NCBI RefSeq assembly: GCF_947495025.1
Contig: NZ_CANLXG010000002.1
Location: 496,001-560,000, forward strand
Reading direction: 5' to 3'
DNA length: 64,000 bases
From: an uncultured Roseobacter sp.
Lineage (GTDB): Bacteria; Pseudomonadota; Alphaproteobacteria; Rhodobacterales; Rhodobacteraceae
The notes under the pieces were generated by a model that worked only from the letters and a program-made list of their open reading frames with translations, was not told the DNA's origin and made no database searches. Shown here piece after piece: positions 17,296-25,897 of this stretch; the first letter of the stretch is position 1, and each line of letters opens with the position of its first letter. The translations under genes were made by a program, and so were the position numbers.

Positions 17296-17994
17296 TCAGT
17301 TATCCGGACTGGTCCAGCGGCCGGGCAGATCATCCCGCCGGGCGGCCTGCGGCGCGCGAATTTTTCCCAGAAAGTGACTGGGACCTGCCATCAGCCGGCT
17401 CAGCACCGGGCTTTTGCGCGCCTGTGCCTTGAGCTTTTCGATCTGCATCACATCGCCGATCCGGCGCTCCAGAAAGGCACGCGTTGCCATATGATCCGGA
17501 CTGTCGTCCCCCAGCCAGTACAACACAGTCGCCGACCAGACGCCGCTCAGGGTTGCGCGTTTGGTGTACCAGTTCACATCGTCCGACGTGTCGCCCAGCG
17601 CCGTCCAGATGCTGTCTGCCGTCTCCCAGATGAGGCGCGCGCCATCGCCGGCATAGACCGGCAGCGCAAAAAGCGTTGTGCCCCGGCGCACGGCTTCCTT
17701 GTCCTCGGCCGCCTCGAGCCGGAACCATACCGCCTCGGTCACCCTGTCACGAAACCTCATATCCGACAGATCGGTCGCCGCCAGCCTGTCGCGCATGGCC
17801 TGGTCGCCCAGACGGTGAAAGGCGATCGCCAGATCAACCGACCCGCGCGGACAGACGGACCGGGCAGTTTCCGGCGAGAGCTCCGTATCGCGAATCGCAG
17901 CCTGAAATGTGGCTTCGGACCAGCCGTCAAAGGGTACATGCATCAGGGCGGCATCAAGCAGCTGCTGCTTTGCAGTCTCATAAGGTACTGTCAT
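17296..17994 (-). CDS. coq9: COQ9-like ubiquinone biosynthesis protein
   Basis: A 232-residue protein with the family's central block, here YTKRATLSGVWSATVLYWLG (about residues 155-175), followed by the FLERRIGDVMQIEKLKAQ helix. The N-terminal part resembles a TetR-like helical fold (LLDAALMHVPFDGWSEATFQ), known for COQ9. In mitochondria COQ9 binds lipids and helps the COQ7 hydroxylase; alphaproteobacteria carry a homologue. The ATG at 17994 was chosen because the homology begins there. It is divergent from rpsU. Confidence 0.92.
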   Translation of the reverse strand: MTVPYETAKQQLLDAALMHVPFDGWSEATFQAAIRDTELSPETARSVCPRGSVDLAIAFHRLGDQAMRDRLAATDLSDMRFRDRVTEAVWFRLEAAEDKEAVRRGTTLFALPVYAGDGARLIWETADSIWTALGDTSDDVNWYTKRATLSGVWSATVLYWLGDDSPDHMATRAFLERRIGDVMQIEKLKAQARKSPVLSRLMAGPSHFLGKIRAPQAARRDDLPGRWTSPDN

Positions 17995-18109
17995 GTGGCA
18001 AACTCCCTGTGGCGGCGCACTGTGGTACTGGACAATATAGGTCCTCCTTGCTATATGCCCACTTCCTGCAAATCCTTGCAACTCAACTTAGAAAGGTGGT
18101 GAAAACCAC

Positions 18110-18316
18110 ATGCAGGTAAGTGTTCGCGACAACAACGTCGATCAGGCCCTTCGGGCTCTGAAGAAAAAGCTGCAGCGTGAAGGTGTCTTTCGCGAGATGA
18201 AGCTCAAGCAACATTTCGAGAAGCCATCCGAGAAAAAAGCGCGCGAGAAAGCTGAAGCGATCCGGCGTGCCCGTAAACTGGCACGCAAAAAAGCCCAGCG
18301 CGAAGGAATGCTCTGA
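18110..18316 (+). CDS. rpsU: 30S ribosomal protein S21
   Basis: A 68-residue, strongly basic protein starting [20 protein letters not shown], with [20 protein letters not shown] and a Lys/Arg-rich tail, all standard for bS21. It sits in the small ribosomal subunit near the anti-Shine-Dalgarno region and helps initiation. An AGGTGG precedes the ATG. It stands alone with its own terminator. Confidence 0.97.
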   Translation: MQVSVRDNNVDQALRALKKKLQREGVFREMKLKQHFEKPSEKKAREKAEAIRRARKLARKKAQREGML

Positions 18317-18344
18317 GCACCTTCGCCTTGTGCGACCGGAATTG

Positions 18345-18374
18345 CCCCCGCGTGCTTCAGGCCGCGGGGGTTTT
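18345..18374 (+). terminator. Rho-independent terminator of rpsU
   Basis: CCCCCGCG (18345-18352) pairs with CGCGGGGG (18363-18370) and is followed by TTTTCTTTT. It begins 28 bases after the rpsU stop. Confidence 0.9.
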
Positions 18375-18388
18375 CTTTTGCCAATCCG

Positions 18389-19519
18389 TCAGACCACCTT
18401 GCCGATCGTGGGCTCCAGCCAGATCACACTCTGCTCATTTTTTCTGATCCACCCGGTCCATTCGATCGTCATTTTCTGCCCACCAACAGTTGTCGTGTTC
18501 ACCTGCACCTCGTGTATGATGCTTTCCTCAAGCTGCACTGCTTCATCACGGTCCGTATCTTTTTCTTTCGACGTTCCGCGACGCTTCTCCAGTTTGCGCA
18601 ACCGTTTCTGCGCCGCCTTCAGTGCACCACGGAGCGTATCAGGAGAGGGGTACCGCGCGCGTATCCGGTCGCGGTCTTCTCCATGTTCGTCAAATGAACG
18701 TGCGACCTCATCTGATGCAGCCGCACGGGCCTCCGCGCCCTGCTCCTCGCGCAGGGTTTCAATAACATATTTTGTCACGTTGTTCGGGACGGTCAGGTCG
18801 TCAAGCTTGTCCACATTCGCGTTCACACCATCAACGATATTGTCCCACATGGTCGCAGCACCTATCCCGACACTTGCATTCCAGCGACTGTTGAGCGCCT
18901 CTCTGCGAATGAGATTTGCGGCGGTTTCACCCATATTGTGTAACAGGATGTAAAACTGCAGCTGGTGCGAATAAACGCCGTGCCCCTGCCGGACGAAATC
19001 CTCAAACAGGTAAAGCTCTTCGCGCACGAGGCGGGTAAATGCCGCCGGTGGCACGAAACCGGTCAGGAAAACGCGGCGCTGATCTTCGGCATTGAGGTGC
19101 ATTGCCAGCGATCTCGCAAGGGTCCGGCCGGTCTGTGCCATCTCGGAGGAAAGCTGCCGCAGTGCCTCGCGCAGATTGTCCCCGTCGCGCAGAATGTCCT
19201 GCGCGCGCCTGAAAAGACTGAGCCATTCTGCCTTGTCGTCCGCACCGCTCTGCGGGTTCACATTGTATTTGTCAGCAGCATAGATCGTGTTCAGATCCCG
19301 TACCCGCTGGACGACTTTCCCCTGGACGGTCCGATCCCCGCCGAAAGCTTTTGCCCGCTGCGCGATGCCCGCGAGGTACGCAGTTGCAGCCGACGACCCG
19401 GCCCTCGCAGCGAGGTCTCCCAGAAACGCACCGGGGTCAGCTCGTGCAGTGGCCTGCGGCCCTGCTGCGTTACCGCCCTGCGCCGGTTGTCCGGCAACCT
19501 GTGTCCGCCCGGCGTTCAC
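18389..19519 (-). CDS. Unrecognised 376-residue protein
   Basis: I do not recognise this protein. Residues 1-40 are rich in Ala, Gly and Gln and probably disordered; 45-260 look helical; a highly charged segment around 290-335 (RLRKLEKRRGTSKEKD) suggests a coiled coil; the last 50 residues look like beta strands (VNTTTVGGQKMTIEWTGW). No signal peptide, membrane helix or enzyme motif is seen. The GTG start is well supported: AAGGA lies 7 bases upstream and an in-frame stop precedes it. It is flanked by the rpsU terminator and an Lrp gene and has no partner genes. Base composition looks a little lower in G+C than its neighbours. Confidence 0.75.
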   Translation of the reverse strand: MNAGRTQVAGQPAQGGNAAGPQATARADPGAFLGDLAARAGSSAATAYLAGIAQRAKAFGGDRTVQGKVVQRVRDLNTIYAADKYNVNPQSGADDKAEWLSLFRRAQDILRDGDNLREALRQLSSEMAQTGRTLARSLAMHLNAEDQRRVFLTGFVPPAAFTRLVREELYLFEDFVRQGHGVYSHQLQFYILLHNMGETAANLIRREALNSRWNASVGIGAATMWDNIVDGVNANVDKLDDLTVPNNVTKYVIETLREEQGAEARAAASDEVARSFDEHGEDRDRIRARYPSPDTLRGALKAAQKRLRKLEKRRGTSKEKDTDRDEAVQLEESIIHEVQVNTTTVGGQKMTIEWTGWIRKNEQSVIWLEPTIGKVV

Positions 19520-19584
19520 ATGTCATTCCTTTTGATGCTCCTGCAGGCTAGCAACAACTCTCCGGAACGCAACTTTGATCCCTG

Positions 19585-20046
19585 TCAGGCAACCGGCAGC
19601 GCCGTGGTCCTGAAAACGGTGCGCAGCGCGAAACTGGACTGCATCTGAGCGACACCCGGCAGGCGTGCCAGATACTGACGGTGGATGCGCGCGAAATCTT
19701 CGGTGTTCTCGGCAACGACCTTCAGCAGGTAATCTGCGGACCCGGCCATCAGATGACATTCCAGCACATCCGGAATGCGCGACACCGCCTTCTCAAACGC
19801 ATCCAGCACCTCATCGGCCTGACCCTGCAGGGTGATTTCCACAAAGACAGTCGTCGGCACACCCATTTTCCGGGCATCCAGCAGAGCCACATAGTCTTTG
19901 ATGTACTTCTCTTTTTCCAGACGCTGGACCCGGCGATGACAGGCCGACGGGGACAGGTTAACCGCCTCACTCAGATCAGAGTTCGACATCCGCCCCGATT
20001 TCTGAAGGGCGGCCAGTATCCGTTTATCCGTCGTATCCAGTGCCAT
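19585..20046 (-). CDS. Lrp/AsnC family transcriptional regulator
   Basis: A 153-residue regulator with an N-terminal winged helix-turn-helix (DTTDKRILAALQKSGRMSNS, then LSPSACHRRVQRLEKEKYI) and a C-terminal RAM/AsnC ligand domain (VFVEITLQGQADEV, HLMAGSADYLLKV). Such proteins form octamers or hexadecamers and sense amino acids. It is divergent from alanine dehydrogenase, with 139 bases between the start codons, so it is the likely alanine-responsive activator of ald (an AldR-like role). The start codon at 20046 fits the conserved N-terminus. Confidence 0.93.
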   Translation of the reverse strand: MALDTTDKRILAALQKSGRMSNSDLSEAVNLSPSACHRRVQRLEKEKYIKDYVALLDARKMGVPTTVFVEITLQGQADEVLDAFEKAVSRIPDVLECHLMAGSADYLLKVVAENTEDFARIHRQYLARLPGVAQMQSSFALRTVFRTTALPVA

Positions 20047-20077
20047 CTGTGCAAGTATCTTCCATAATTTTGTCTGT

Positions 20078-20087
20078 TCTTCGAAGA
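20078..20087. promoter_or_regulatory. Palindrome in the Lrp-ald divergent promoter region
   Basis: TCTTCGAAGA is a perfect 10-base palindrome 32 bases before the Lrp start and about 99 bases before ald. Nearby AAGAGTATTCTT (about 20085-20095) adds another short inverted repeat. Lrp-family proteins bind multiple such degenerate sites; the assignment is inference. Confidence 0.35.
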
Positions 20088-20185
20088 GTATTCTTAGTTT
20101 GCACGCTAACGCGAGGCATAAATCGTTCCGTCTTGCGCCTTTGCGCCTGTATTTACCCTTCAGGTACGGATTTGGAGGAGATCCC

Positions 20186-21304
20186 ATGATTATCGGTTGC
20201 CCGAAAGAGATCAAACCGCAGGAATTTCGCGTCGGGATGACGCCCAATGCCGCGCGCGAAGCTGTTGCACACGGACATGAGGTGCTGATCGAGACGCAGG
20301 CCGGCACAGGCGCCGGTTTCGAGGATGCGGATTACGTCGAGGCCGGTGCCGGCATCGCCGCCACAGCGCAGGACGTTTTTGCCCGCGCGGACATGATCGT
20401 TAAGGTCAAGGAACCTCAGGCCGGCGAGCGCAAGATGCTGCGCCAGGGTCAGGTTCTGTTCACCTATCTGCATCTGGCCCCCGACCCGGATCAGACCCAC
20501 GATCTGCTTGCATCGGGGGCGACCTGTATCGCCTATGAGACCGTGACAGATGACCGCGGCGGGCTGCCGCTTCTGGCGCCTATGTCAGAGGTTGCGGGGC
20601 GTCTTGCACCACAGGTCGGCGCCTGGACGCTGCAAAAGGCAAACGGCGGCCGCGGCGTTCTGATGGGCGGCGTGCCGGGTGTCGGACCCGCCCGCGTTGT
20701 CGTTATCGGTGGTGGTGTCGTCGGCACGCATGCAGCCCGGATCGCCGCAGGCATGGGCGCGGACGTAACCGTTCTGGACCGCTCCCTGCCCCGCCTGCGT
20801 TATCTCGATGACGTCTTCAGCGGGCAGTTCCGTACCAGCTATGCCTCTGCCGGCAACACCATTGAACTTGCGCGCGCCGCAGACATGATCATTGGCGCGG
20901 TTCTGATCCCAGGAGCAGAAGCGCCGAAACTGATCAGCCGCGCGCAGCTGTCCGAACTGAAACCAGGTGCAGCACTTGTAGATGTTGCGATTGACCAGGG
21001 TGGCTGTTTTGAAACGTCGCGCGCCACCACGCACCAGGACCCGATCTATGATGTGGATGGCATCATGCACTACTGTGTTGCCAACATGCCGGGTGCCGTG
21101 GCGCGGACTTCGACCATAGCGCTGGGGAACGCCACCATGCCGTTTATGCTGTCACTGGCGGACAAGGGCTGGAAACAGGCCTGTCAGGACGACCCGCATC
21201 TGCTGAACGGTCTGAACGTCCACGATGGCAGGCTGACGTACTACGCAGTTGGCAAAGCACTCGGAATTGACGTGGTGGCACCATCACTTGTCGTGAAGGG
21301 CTGA
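20186..21304 (+). CDS. ald: Alanine dehydrogenase
   Basis: Catalyses reversible NAD-dependent deamination of L-alanine to pyruvate and ammonia. The 372-residue protein opens MIIGCPKEIKPQEFRVGMTP, with the KVKEPQAGERKML block containing a substrate-binding lysine, the APMSEVAGRL motif and a Rossmann segment VVIGGGVVGTHAARIAAGMG (about residues 170-190). GGAGGAG precedes the ATG by 6 bases. It is controlled in all likelihood by the divergent Lrp protein. In taurine-degrading relatives this enzyme recycles the alanine made by Tpa, whose gene is also in this window. Its 3' end overlaps the convergent LysR gene by 21 bases. Confidence 0.96.
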   Translation: MIIGCPKEIKPQEFRVGMTPNAAREAVAHGHEVLIETQAGTGAGFEDADYVEAGAGIAATAQDVFARADMIVKVKEPQAGERKMLRQGQVLFTYLHLAPDPDQTHDLLASGATCIAYETVTDDRGGLPLLAPMSEVAGRLAPQVGAWTLQKANGGRGVLMGGVPGVGPARVVVIGGGVVGTHAARIAAGMGADVTVLDRSLPRLRYLDDVFSGQFRTSYASAGNTIELARAADMIIGAVLIPGAEAPKLISRAQLSELKPGAALVDVAIDQGGCFETSRATTHQDPIYDVDGIMHYCVANMPGAVARTSTIALGNATMPFMLSLADKGWKQACQDDPHLLNGLNVHDGRLTYYAVGKALGIDVVAPSLVVKG

Positions 21305-22192
21305 CGCACCCTCTCCGGGCCTGCGTCCTTCAAACAGAGGGCGCAGGCTCTGCAGTCGGGAGGCCGCAAATTCGGTAAATGTGACCACACGGCGCGTTCG
21401 CCGGAGATCAGCGTGGGTCAGGATCCACAAGGGACGATAGGGGATCAGCGGCACCCCCCACAAACGCTCGACGCCTGGTTCAGCGTCCCCCAGGAAACAC
21501 GGCATACGCGTCGCACCGATGCTGGCGCGCACGCCCGCGAGCGCCGCATACATGTCGTCGACAGTCATCGCCACCCTTCGGTCTGGCCATGCCTGCCTGA
21601 GGGCATCAGGCGGCCCCGGCCAGTGCGCAAACCGGATCCAGTCAAGCGGCAGGGTCGGGTCGGCCCGCAGGCGATCGGCCTGCTCACGTCCGACATAGAC
21701 CGCCGCTGACTGTTCGCTCACGCGTCGTCCAACCAGCGTTTCTGCCGGCGCCTCAGCAATCCTGAAGGCAACATCCGCCTCGTGCGCGGTCAGGTTAAGC
21801 TGCCTGTTCGCGGCCACGACTTTGAGTTCTATGTCCGGATATAGTGTGCGAAAATCTTTCAGGATCGGCGCCAGCGCGTGCTCTACCAGCAACTGGGGCG
21901 CGGTAATCGTCAGAGGGCCGCTCAACCGCTGATCTCTGGCACTCAGGCTGCGGCTGAGTTCATGGCCAACAGCCTCCATCTGCTCCGCCGCGCGGGCCGC
22001 TTCGAGGCCCGCATCAGTAGGCCGGTAACCTGCGGGGGAGCGGTCAAACAATCGCGCGCCCATGGCCTCTTCAGCGGCCGAAATCCGGCGTGACACGGTC
22101 GCGTGGTTAACCCGCAGCGCTCTGGCTGCGCCGCTCAGACCGCCATGTCGTACACATTCGAGCACATAGCGCAGATCGTTCCAGTCCATCAT
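21284..22192 (-). CDS. LysR family transcriptional regulator
   Basis: About 302 residues. The N-terminal winged helix is clear (MDWNDLRYVLECVRHGGLSG, then VNHATVSRRISAAEEAMGARLF), followed by a LysR effector domain (about residues 92-290). The type resembles regulators with the DWND start such as those of the LrhA/VtlR-like branch. Three in-frame ATGs at 22201, 22192 and 22189 are possible and none has a strong ribosome site. It is divergent from a DUF1330 gene, its probable target, and convergent with ald, overlapping it by 21 bases. Confidence 0.9.
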   Translation of the reverse strand: MMDWNDLRYVLECVRHGGLSGAARALRVNHATVSRRISAAEEAMGARLFDRSPAGYRPTDAGLEAARAAEQMEAVGHELSRSLSARDQRLSGPLTITAPQLLVEHALAPILKDFRTLYPDIELKVVAANRQLNLTAHEADVAFRIAEAPAETLVGRRVSEQSAAVYVGREQADRLRADPTLPLDWIRFAHWPGPPDALRQAWPDRRVAMTVDDMYAALAGVRASIGATRMPCFLGDAEPGVERLWGVPLIPYRPLWILTHADLRRTRRVVTFTEFAASRLQSLRPLFEGRRPGEGASALHDK

Positions 22193-22289
22193 GCCGATCA
22201 TTATTGCACAACCTATCTGCAGTGTTGAGCTGTTTTCGCACAGATAAGGCGCGGCTAACCTGAGGGAGCAAAATGAGAAAGGAACCGCT

Positions 22290-22571
22290 ATGACCACCTA
22301 CGCCGTTGCAACCCTGCGCATGAAAGACCCCGAAAGCATGGCCGCCTATCGCGAGAAAGCCGCGGAAGCGCTCGCGCGCCATGGGGGTAATATTGTCCAG
22401 GCTTCAACCGACCTGTCGCTGATCGAGGGAACCGGACCTCTTCCTGACGGCATCGCCGTGCTCAGCTTCCCCGACCGCGAAGCGGCCCACGCCTGGATCA
22501 GCGACCCCGACCTCACAGAAACACATGCCCTTCGCACAACCGGCGCAGACACGCAGATCACGCTTCTCTGA
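22290..22571 (+). CDS. DUF1330 family protein (dimeric alpha/beta barrel type)
   Basis: A 93-residue protein. The pattern of a first strand, the DPESMAAYREKA helix, the GGNIVQAS strand and a late AVLSFPDREAAHAWISDP block matches DUF1330 proteins, which have a ferredoxin-like fold related to antibiotic monooxygenases. No activity is known. It is divergent from the LysR gene with only about 97 bases between starts and is followed by a clear terminator, so it forms a one-gene transcript. Confidence 0.78.
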   Translation: MTTYAVATLRMKDPESMAAYREKAAEALARHGGNIVQASTDLSLIEGTGPLPDGIAVLSFPDREAAHAWISDPDLTETHALRTTGADTQITLL

Positions 22572-22597
22572 AACCCGGCGCCCGTACGAAGCCTGCC

Positions 22598-22633
22598 AGG
22601 AGGAGCATACCTTTCCGGTGTGTTCCTCCTTTT
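22598..22633 (+). terminator. Rho-independent terminator after the DUF1330 gene
   Basis: AGGAGGAGCATACC (22598-22611) pairs, with two mismatched or G-T positions, with GGTGTGTTCCTCCT (22617-22630), followed by TTT. Confidence 0.75.
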
Positions 22634-22774
22634 GTGTTTGTTCCCCGGCGGTTGCGTGCCACCCTCCCGGATGGTTCAGGCTGTATCATGCCAGTCGTCA
22701 AGAAATTCCGTGCCAGAACGCTCAGAATCGGGTTTAATCAGCCAATATAAGTTCATTTATTGCGGGAAATAACG

Positions 22775-24019
22775 ATGAAACAACGTAACACAGTTTCCGC
22801 AGCGCTGGCCGCTGCCATGATGCTCACAACTTCCACTGCGATGGCAGATTCCAACCTTGGCGCGTTCGCCGTCGGTGCCGCTGTGGGAGCCATCGTCAAT
22901 CAGCAGGTCAATAACAACAAGAAAAAGCAGCAGACTGTTCAGCGCCAGAACTATTCGAACAGCTATCAGCGCCAGCAGAACCGCGAAGTACAGTCTTCGC
23001 TGAACGCGTTCGGCTTCCCCGTCGGCGTTGTCGATGGATCGCTGGGCCGCAGGTCACGCACGGCCATCGCGAACTACCAGGCCTATATGGGCTATCCGGC
23101 GACGGGTTATCTCGAGGAATACCAGCGCATCGCTCTGGTCTCCAGCCACCAGCGGCTGCAGGCCGGTGGCGGCAGCGCCTATCCGCAGGTCGTGGCCAAC
23201 GAAGGCACGCAGGGGCTGCTCAAGGCCTTTGCTGATCCGAACTATGCGGCCAGCCGCTATGGTGGCGCTGCACCGGCTGCACCGAATACAACAACTGCCG
23301 CGGCAGTTGCACCGCTGGCACCGCTGTCGCTGAGCGGCGCGCAATCCTCTGCATCGATGGTCAGTCACTGCAAGGTCGTGAACACGCAGACGCAGGCGAA
23401 CGGCGTTATCCTCGCAAGCAACGTCACGAACCCCGATCAGGCACTGGGTGAACAGTTCTGTGACGCCCGCGCCGACGCGATCCGTCAGAGCGATCTGCTG
23501 CGCGCGTCCGTGGACCAGTCAGATGCCCAGTTGCGGGCAGGCTGCACGCAGATTTCCGATGCCATGTCACCCGCGATTTCCGAAATTGCGACACAGGGTG
23601 CCGCATCGGTGGCTGTGACAGCCCAGCAGACGGCAAATGCTCTGTTTAACGGCGACATGGCGACCGCAGCCGGGTACGGCAAAATCTGCCTTGGCCTTGG
23701 CTATCGCGAAGACGATGCAGCAATGGCGCTTGGTGCGGCGACTGTCATGCTTGCCACAGGTCAGGCGCCCTATGCTGAGTTTGTCGGACACCATGTGCGC
23801 TGGGGCTTTGGAACAGACGCACCACGTGGCTCATCACTGGGCTGGTATGACACGGCGCTGACCGCAATGGAGAATGGCGCAGAGCCTGCCGTACTGCCGG
23901 CCAAGAAACGCGCGCGTAATGCCGTTATCAGAGCCTCGATCAGTACAGTCGCTCCTGCACCCGTTCAGGCGCTGAGCGGCGGCGGCGCGCTTCCGGCACT
24001 GAACCTGAACAAAAACTGA
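22775..24019 (+). CDS. Secreted peptidoglycan-binding domain protein
   Basis: A 414-residue exported protein. Residues 1-25 form a signal peptide (cleavage after AMA). A short glycine-zipper-like stretch (GAFAVGAAVGAIV) and an Asn/Lys/Gln-rich linker follow. A peptidoglycan-binding (PGB_1-like) helical repeat covers about residues 68-125: VQSSLNAFGFPVGVVDGSLG, then RRSRTAIANYQAYMG and TGYLEEYQ. The remaining two thirds are Ala/Gln-rich with an AVFNGD/ALGAAT-type helical region of unknown fold. It probably acts at the cell wall. It is monocistronic, ending in a shared terminator with mscL. Confidence 0.8.
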   Translation: MKQRNTVSAALAAAMMLTTSTAMADSNLGAFAVGAAVGAIVNQQVNNNKKKQQTVQRQNYSNSYQRQQNREVQSSLNAFGFPVGVVDGSLGRRSRTAIANYQAYMGYPATGYLEEYQRIALVSSHQRLQAGGGSAYPQVVANEGTQGLLKAFADPNYAASRYGGAAPAAPNTTTAAAVAPLAPLSLSGAQSSASMVSHCKVVNTQTQANGVILASNVTNPDQALGEQFCDARADAIRQSDLLRASVDQSDAQLRAGCTQISDAMSPAISEIATQGAASVAVTAQQTANALFNGDMATAAGYGKICLGLGYREDDAAMALGAATVMLATGQAPYAEFVGHHVRWGFGTDAPRGSSLGWYDTALTAMENGAEPAVLPAKKRARNAVIRASISTVAPAPVQALSGGGALPALNLNKN

Positions 24020-24036
24020 GCCAGTCAGCAGGACAA

Positions 24037-24074
24037 AAAAAAGCCCGCAGCAGATTGCTGCGGGCCTTTTTTTT
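24037..24074. terminator. Bidirectional terminator between the peptidoglycan-binding protein gene and mscL
   Basis: GCCCGCAGCA (24043-24052) pairs perfectly with TGCTGCGGGC (24056-24065). It is flanked by an A-run on the left and eight T on the right, serving both convergent genes. Confidence 0.93.
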
Positions 24075-24085
24075 CGGCTCTGACC

Positions 24086-24514
24086 TCAGTCTTTTTTGGC
24101 CAGCGCGTCGCGGATTTCCAGCAGGACGTCCAGCTCGCTGGGGCCCTTGGGCTCCTCGGGCGCCGCTTCTTCCTTTTCTTCTGCAGCTTCCTTGATCCGG
24201 TTGACCATTTTCACCAGCAGAAAGACGACAAATGCAACAATCAGGAAGTTGATGATGGCCATAACGAATTTGCCAACAGCAAACACAGGCACGCCGGCTT
24301 CAGTTGCAGCTTCGATGGAAGCGAAAGTTTCATCGCCCAGAACATAGAACCAGCCCGAAAAATCGATACCGCCGGTAAACAGGGCGATGATCGGGTTGAT
24401 CAGATCACCAACCAGAGAGGTGACGATCGCAGTAAAGGCCGCACCGATAATGATACCAACGGCCATGTCCATGACATTACCCTTGGCGATGAAATTCTTG
24501 AATTCGTTCAGCAT
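24086..24514 (-). CDS. mscL: Large-conductance mechanosensitive channel
   Basis: A 142-residue channel subunit. The start [20 protein letters not shown] is the conserved N-terminal helix, followed by the first membrane helix [20 protein letters not shown] that lines the pore, a periplasmic loop, the second helix ([20 protein letters not shown], about residues 78-97) and an acidic cytoplasmic bundle. It opens under membrane tension to release solutes on hypo-osmotic shock. The ATG at 24514 fits the family; the open frame extends upstream without homology. Confidence 0.96.
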   Translation of the reverse strand: MLNEFKNFIAKGNVMDMAVGIIIGAAFTAIVTSLVGDLINPIIALFTGGIDFSGWFYVLGDETFASIEAATEAGVPVFAVGKFVMAIINFLIVAFVVFLLVKMVNRIKEAAEEKEEAAPEEPKGPSELDVLLEIRDALAKKD

Positions 24515-24662
24515 TGCTGTCCCTCGCACAAGTTTCAGGCCCACAGTTTGCTGCAGTGCCCCCTGTGCGCGTGTTAACACATTACTGCGCGTGTACGAGA
24601 CTGTTTTTAGGGGGAAAGAGGACTAGCTTTACCCCATAAACAACTCAGAGGAGACAGGCCCT

Positions 24663-25367
24663 ATGGCTGATCTGTCCACATTCCCGATCAACAACAGGTG
24701 GCCAGCGCAGGATCCCACCGTACTGCAGCTCTATTCTTTCCCGACCCCGAATGGCGTGAAAGTGTCTATTGCACTGGAAGAAATGGGTATTCCCTACGAG
24801 GCGCACACGGTGACCCTGTCTGATTCAGACGTCAAAAGCCCGGAATTCCTGTCACTCAACCCAAACAATAAGATCCCCGCGATCATCGACCCTGATGGCC
24901 CTGGCGGAGAACCGCTGAAACTCTTCGAAAGCGGTGCGATCCTGATCTACCTGGCCGAGAAGTCAGGCAAGCTGATGGGCAGCAATGCAGCCGAGAAAGC
25001 CCGCATCATCCAGTGGGTGATGTTCCAGATGGGCGGGCTGGGCCCGATGCTGGGGCAGCTTGGTTTCTTCTGGAAATTCGCAGGCTCGGAGTATGAGGAC
25101 AAGCGTCCGCAGGAGCGCTACGTTAACGAAGCAAAACGCCTGCTTGGCGTTCTGGACCGGGAACTGGAGGGCAAGGAGTGGATCGCAGGCGATTTCTCCA
25201 TTGCAGATATCGCAATTGCGCCATGGATAAACGCGCTGGACTTCTACGGCGCCAAAGATGCCGTGGGCTATTCAGATTTCGCGAACGTTGTGGCCTACCG
25301 CGACAGGTTCTACGCGCGACCCGCCGTGGACAAAGCCAAAAACATACCGCCGCGCACGCCGGCATAA
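24663..25367 (+). CDS. Glutathione S-transferase, YghU/YfcG (nu-class) type
   Basis: A 234-residue protein with the thioredoxin-like domain FPTPNGVKVSIALEEMGIPY, NPNNKIPAIIDPDGPGGEPL and the ESGAILIYLAEKSG turn, followed by the helical domain with the FSIADIAIAPW motif. The TPNG-K context and the block MFQMGGLGPMLGQLGFF are diagnostic of the disulfide-bond reductase YghU/YfcG group, which uses glutathione or glutathionyl species to reduce disulfides or peroxides. It has its own promoter region and a strong terminator. Confidence 0.92.
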   Translation: MADLSTFPINNRWPAQDPTVLQLYSFPTPNGVKVSIALEEMGIPYEAHTVTLSDSDVKSPEFLSLNPNNKIPAIIDPDGPGGEPLKLFESGAILIYLAEKSGKLMGSNAAEKARIIQWVMFQMGGLGPMLGQLGFFWKFAGSEYEDKRPQERYVNEAKRLLGVLDRELEGKEWIAGDFSIADIAIAPWINALDFYGAKDAVGYSDFANVVAYRDRFYARPAVDKAKNIPPRTPA

Positions 25368-25370
25368 ATC

Positions 25371-25400
25371 AAAACGGCGGGTCAGTGACCCGCCGTTTTT
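25371..25400. terminator. Bidirectional terminator between the GST gene and ytoQ
   Basis: AAAACGGCGGGTCA (25371-25384) is perfectly complementary to TGACCCGCCGTTTT (25386-25399). The T-run and A-run lie at the two ends of the stem, so it can stop both convergent transcripts. Confidence 0.9.
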
Positions 25401-25420
25401 CATTCCGTTTCTGAACCTTT

Positions 25421-25870
25421 TCAGACCGGAAGTTTTCCGGTCAGCACATAGCGCAGAATTTCGACAACCTGCCGCGGCTCTTCAGCAACTGCCAGTGCGG
25501 CCGCATCCACCTCCTTGAGCGGATGTGCATGTTCGGGGCCATGCAGAACGATCAGCGACTTGCCCAGCGCAGAGGCATAGCCCGCATCAAAGGCTGCATT
25601 CCACTGTTTGTATTTTTCGCCAAAACGCACGACAACCACATCCGCATCGGTAATGCCCTTGCGTGTGCGGATGGCATTGACCATAGCGCCCTTGTGGTCG
25701 TGCCAGTATTTGTTCTCCTCGGCACCCAGGATGGCCACGCCACAGTCATCACTGGCATCGTGGTCGGTGACGGGGCTGTCAAAGCTCACATCGAGCCCGG
25801 AAGCACCGTCGACGATCTGCTCACGCCAGTCTGTATGAATTTCGCCTGCCAGATATACTTTCAGTGTCAT
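25421..25870 (-). CDS. ytoQ: YtoQ family protein
   Basis: A 149-residue protein with the family start VYLAGEIHTDWREQI, the DSPVTDHDASDDCG segment and ADVVVVRFGEKYKQWNAAFD. The fold looks like a nucleoside 2-deoxyribosyltransferase-like Rossmann domain (an AGEIH start, a later LGKSLIVLH strand), but activity is not established. It follows pheT by 27 bases on the same strand and may be the last gene of the phe operon. Confidence 0.88.
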   Translation of the reverse strand: MTLKVYLAGEIHTDWREQIVDGASGLDVSFDSPVTDHDASDDCGVAILGAEENKYWHDHKGAMVNAIRTRKGITDADVVVVRFGEKYKQWNAAFDAGYASALGKSLIVLHGPEHAHPLKEVDAAALAVAEEPRQVVEILRYVLTGKLPV

Positions 25871-25897
25871 GTTACAGTCCTTTCAGAGGTTCCGGCG

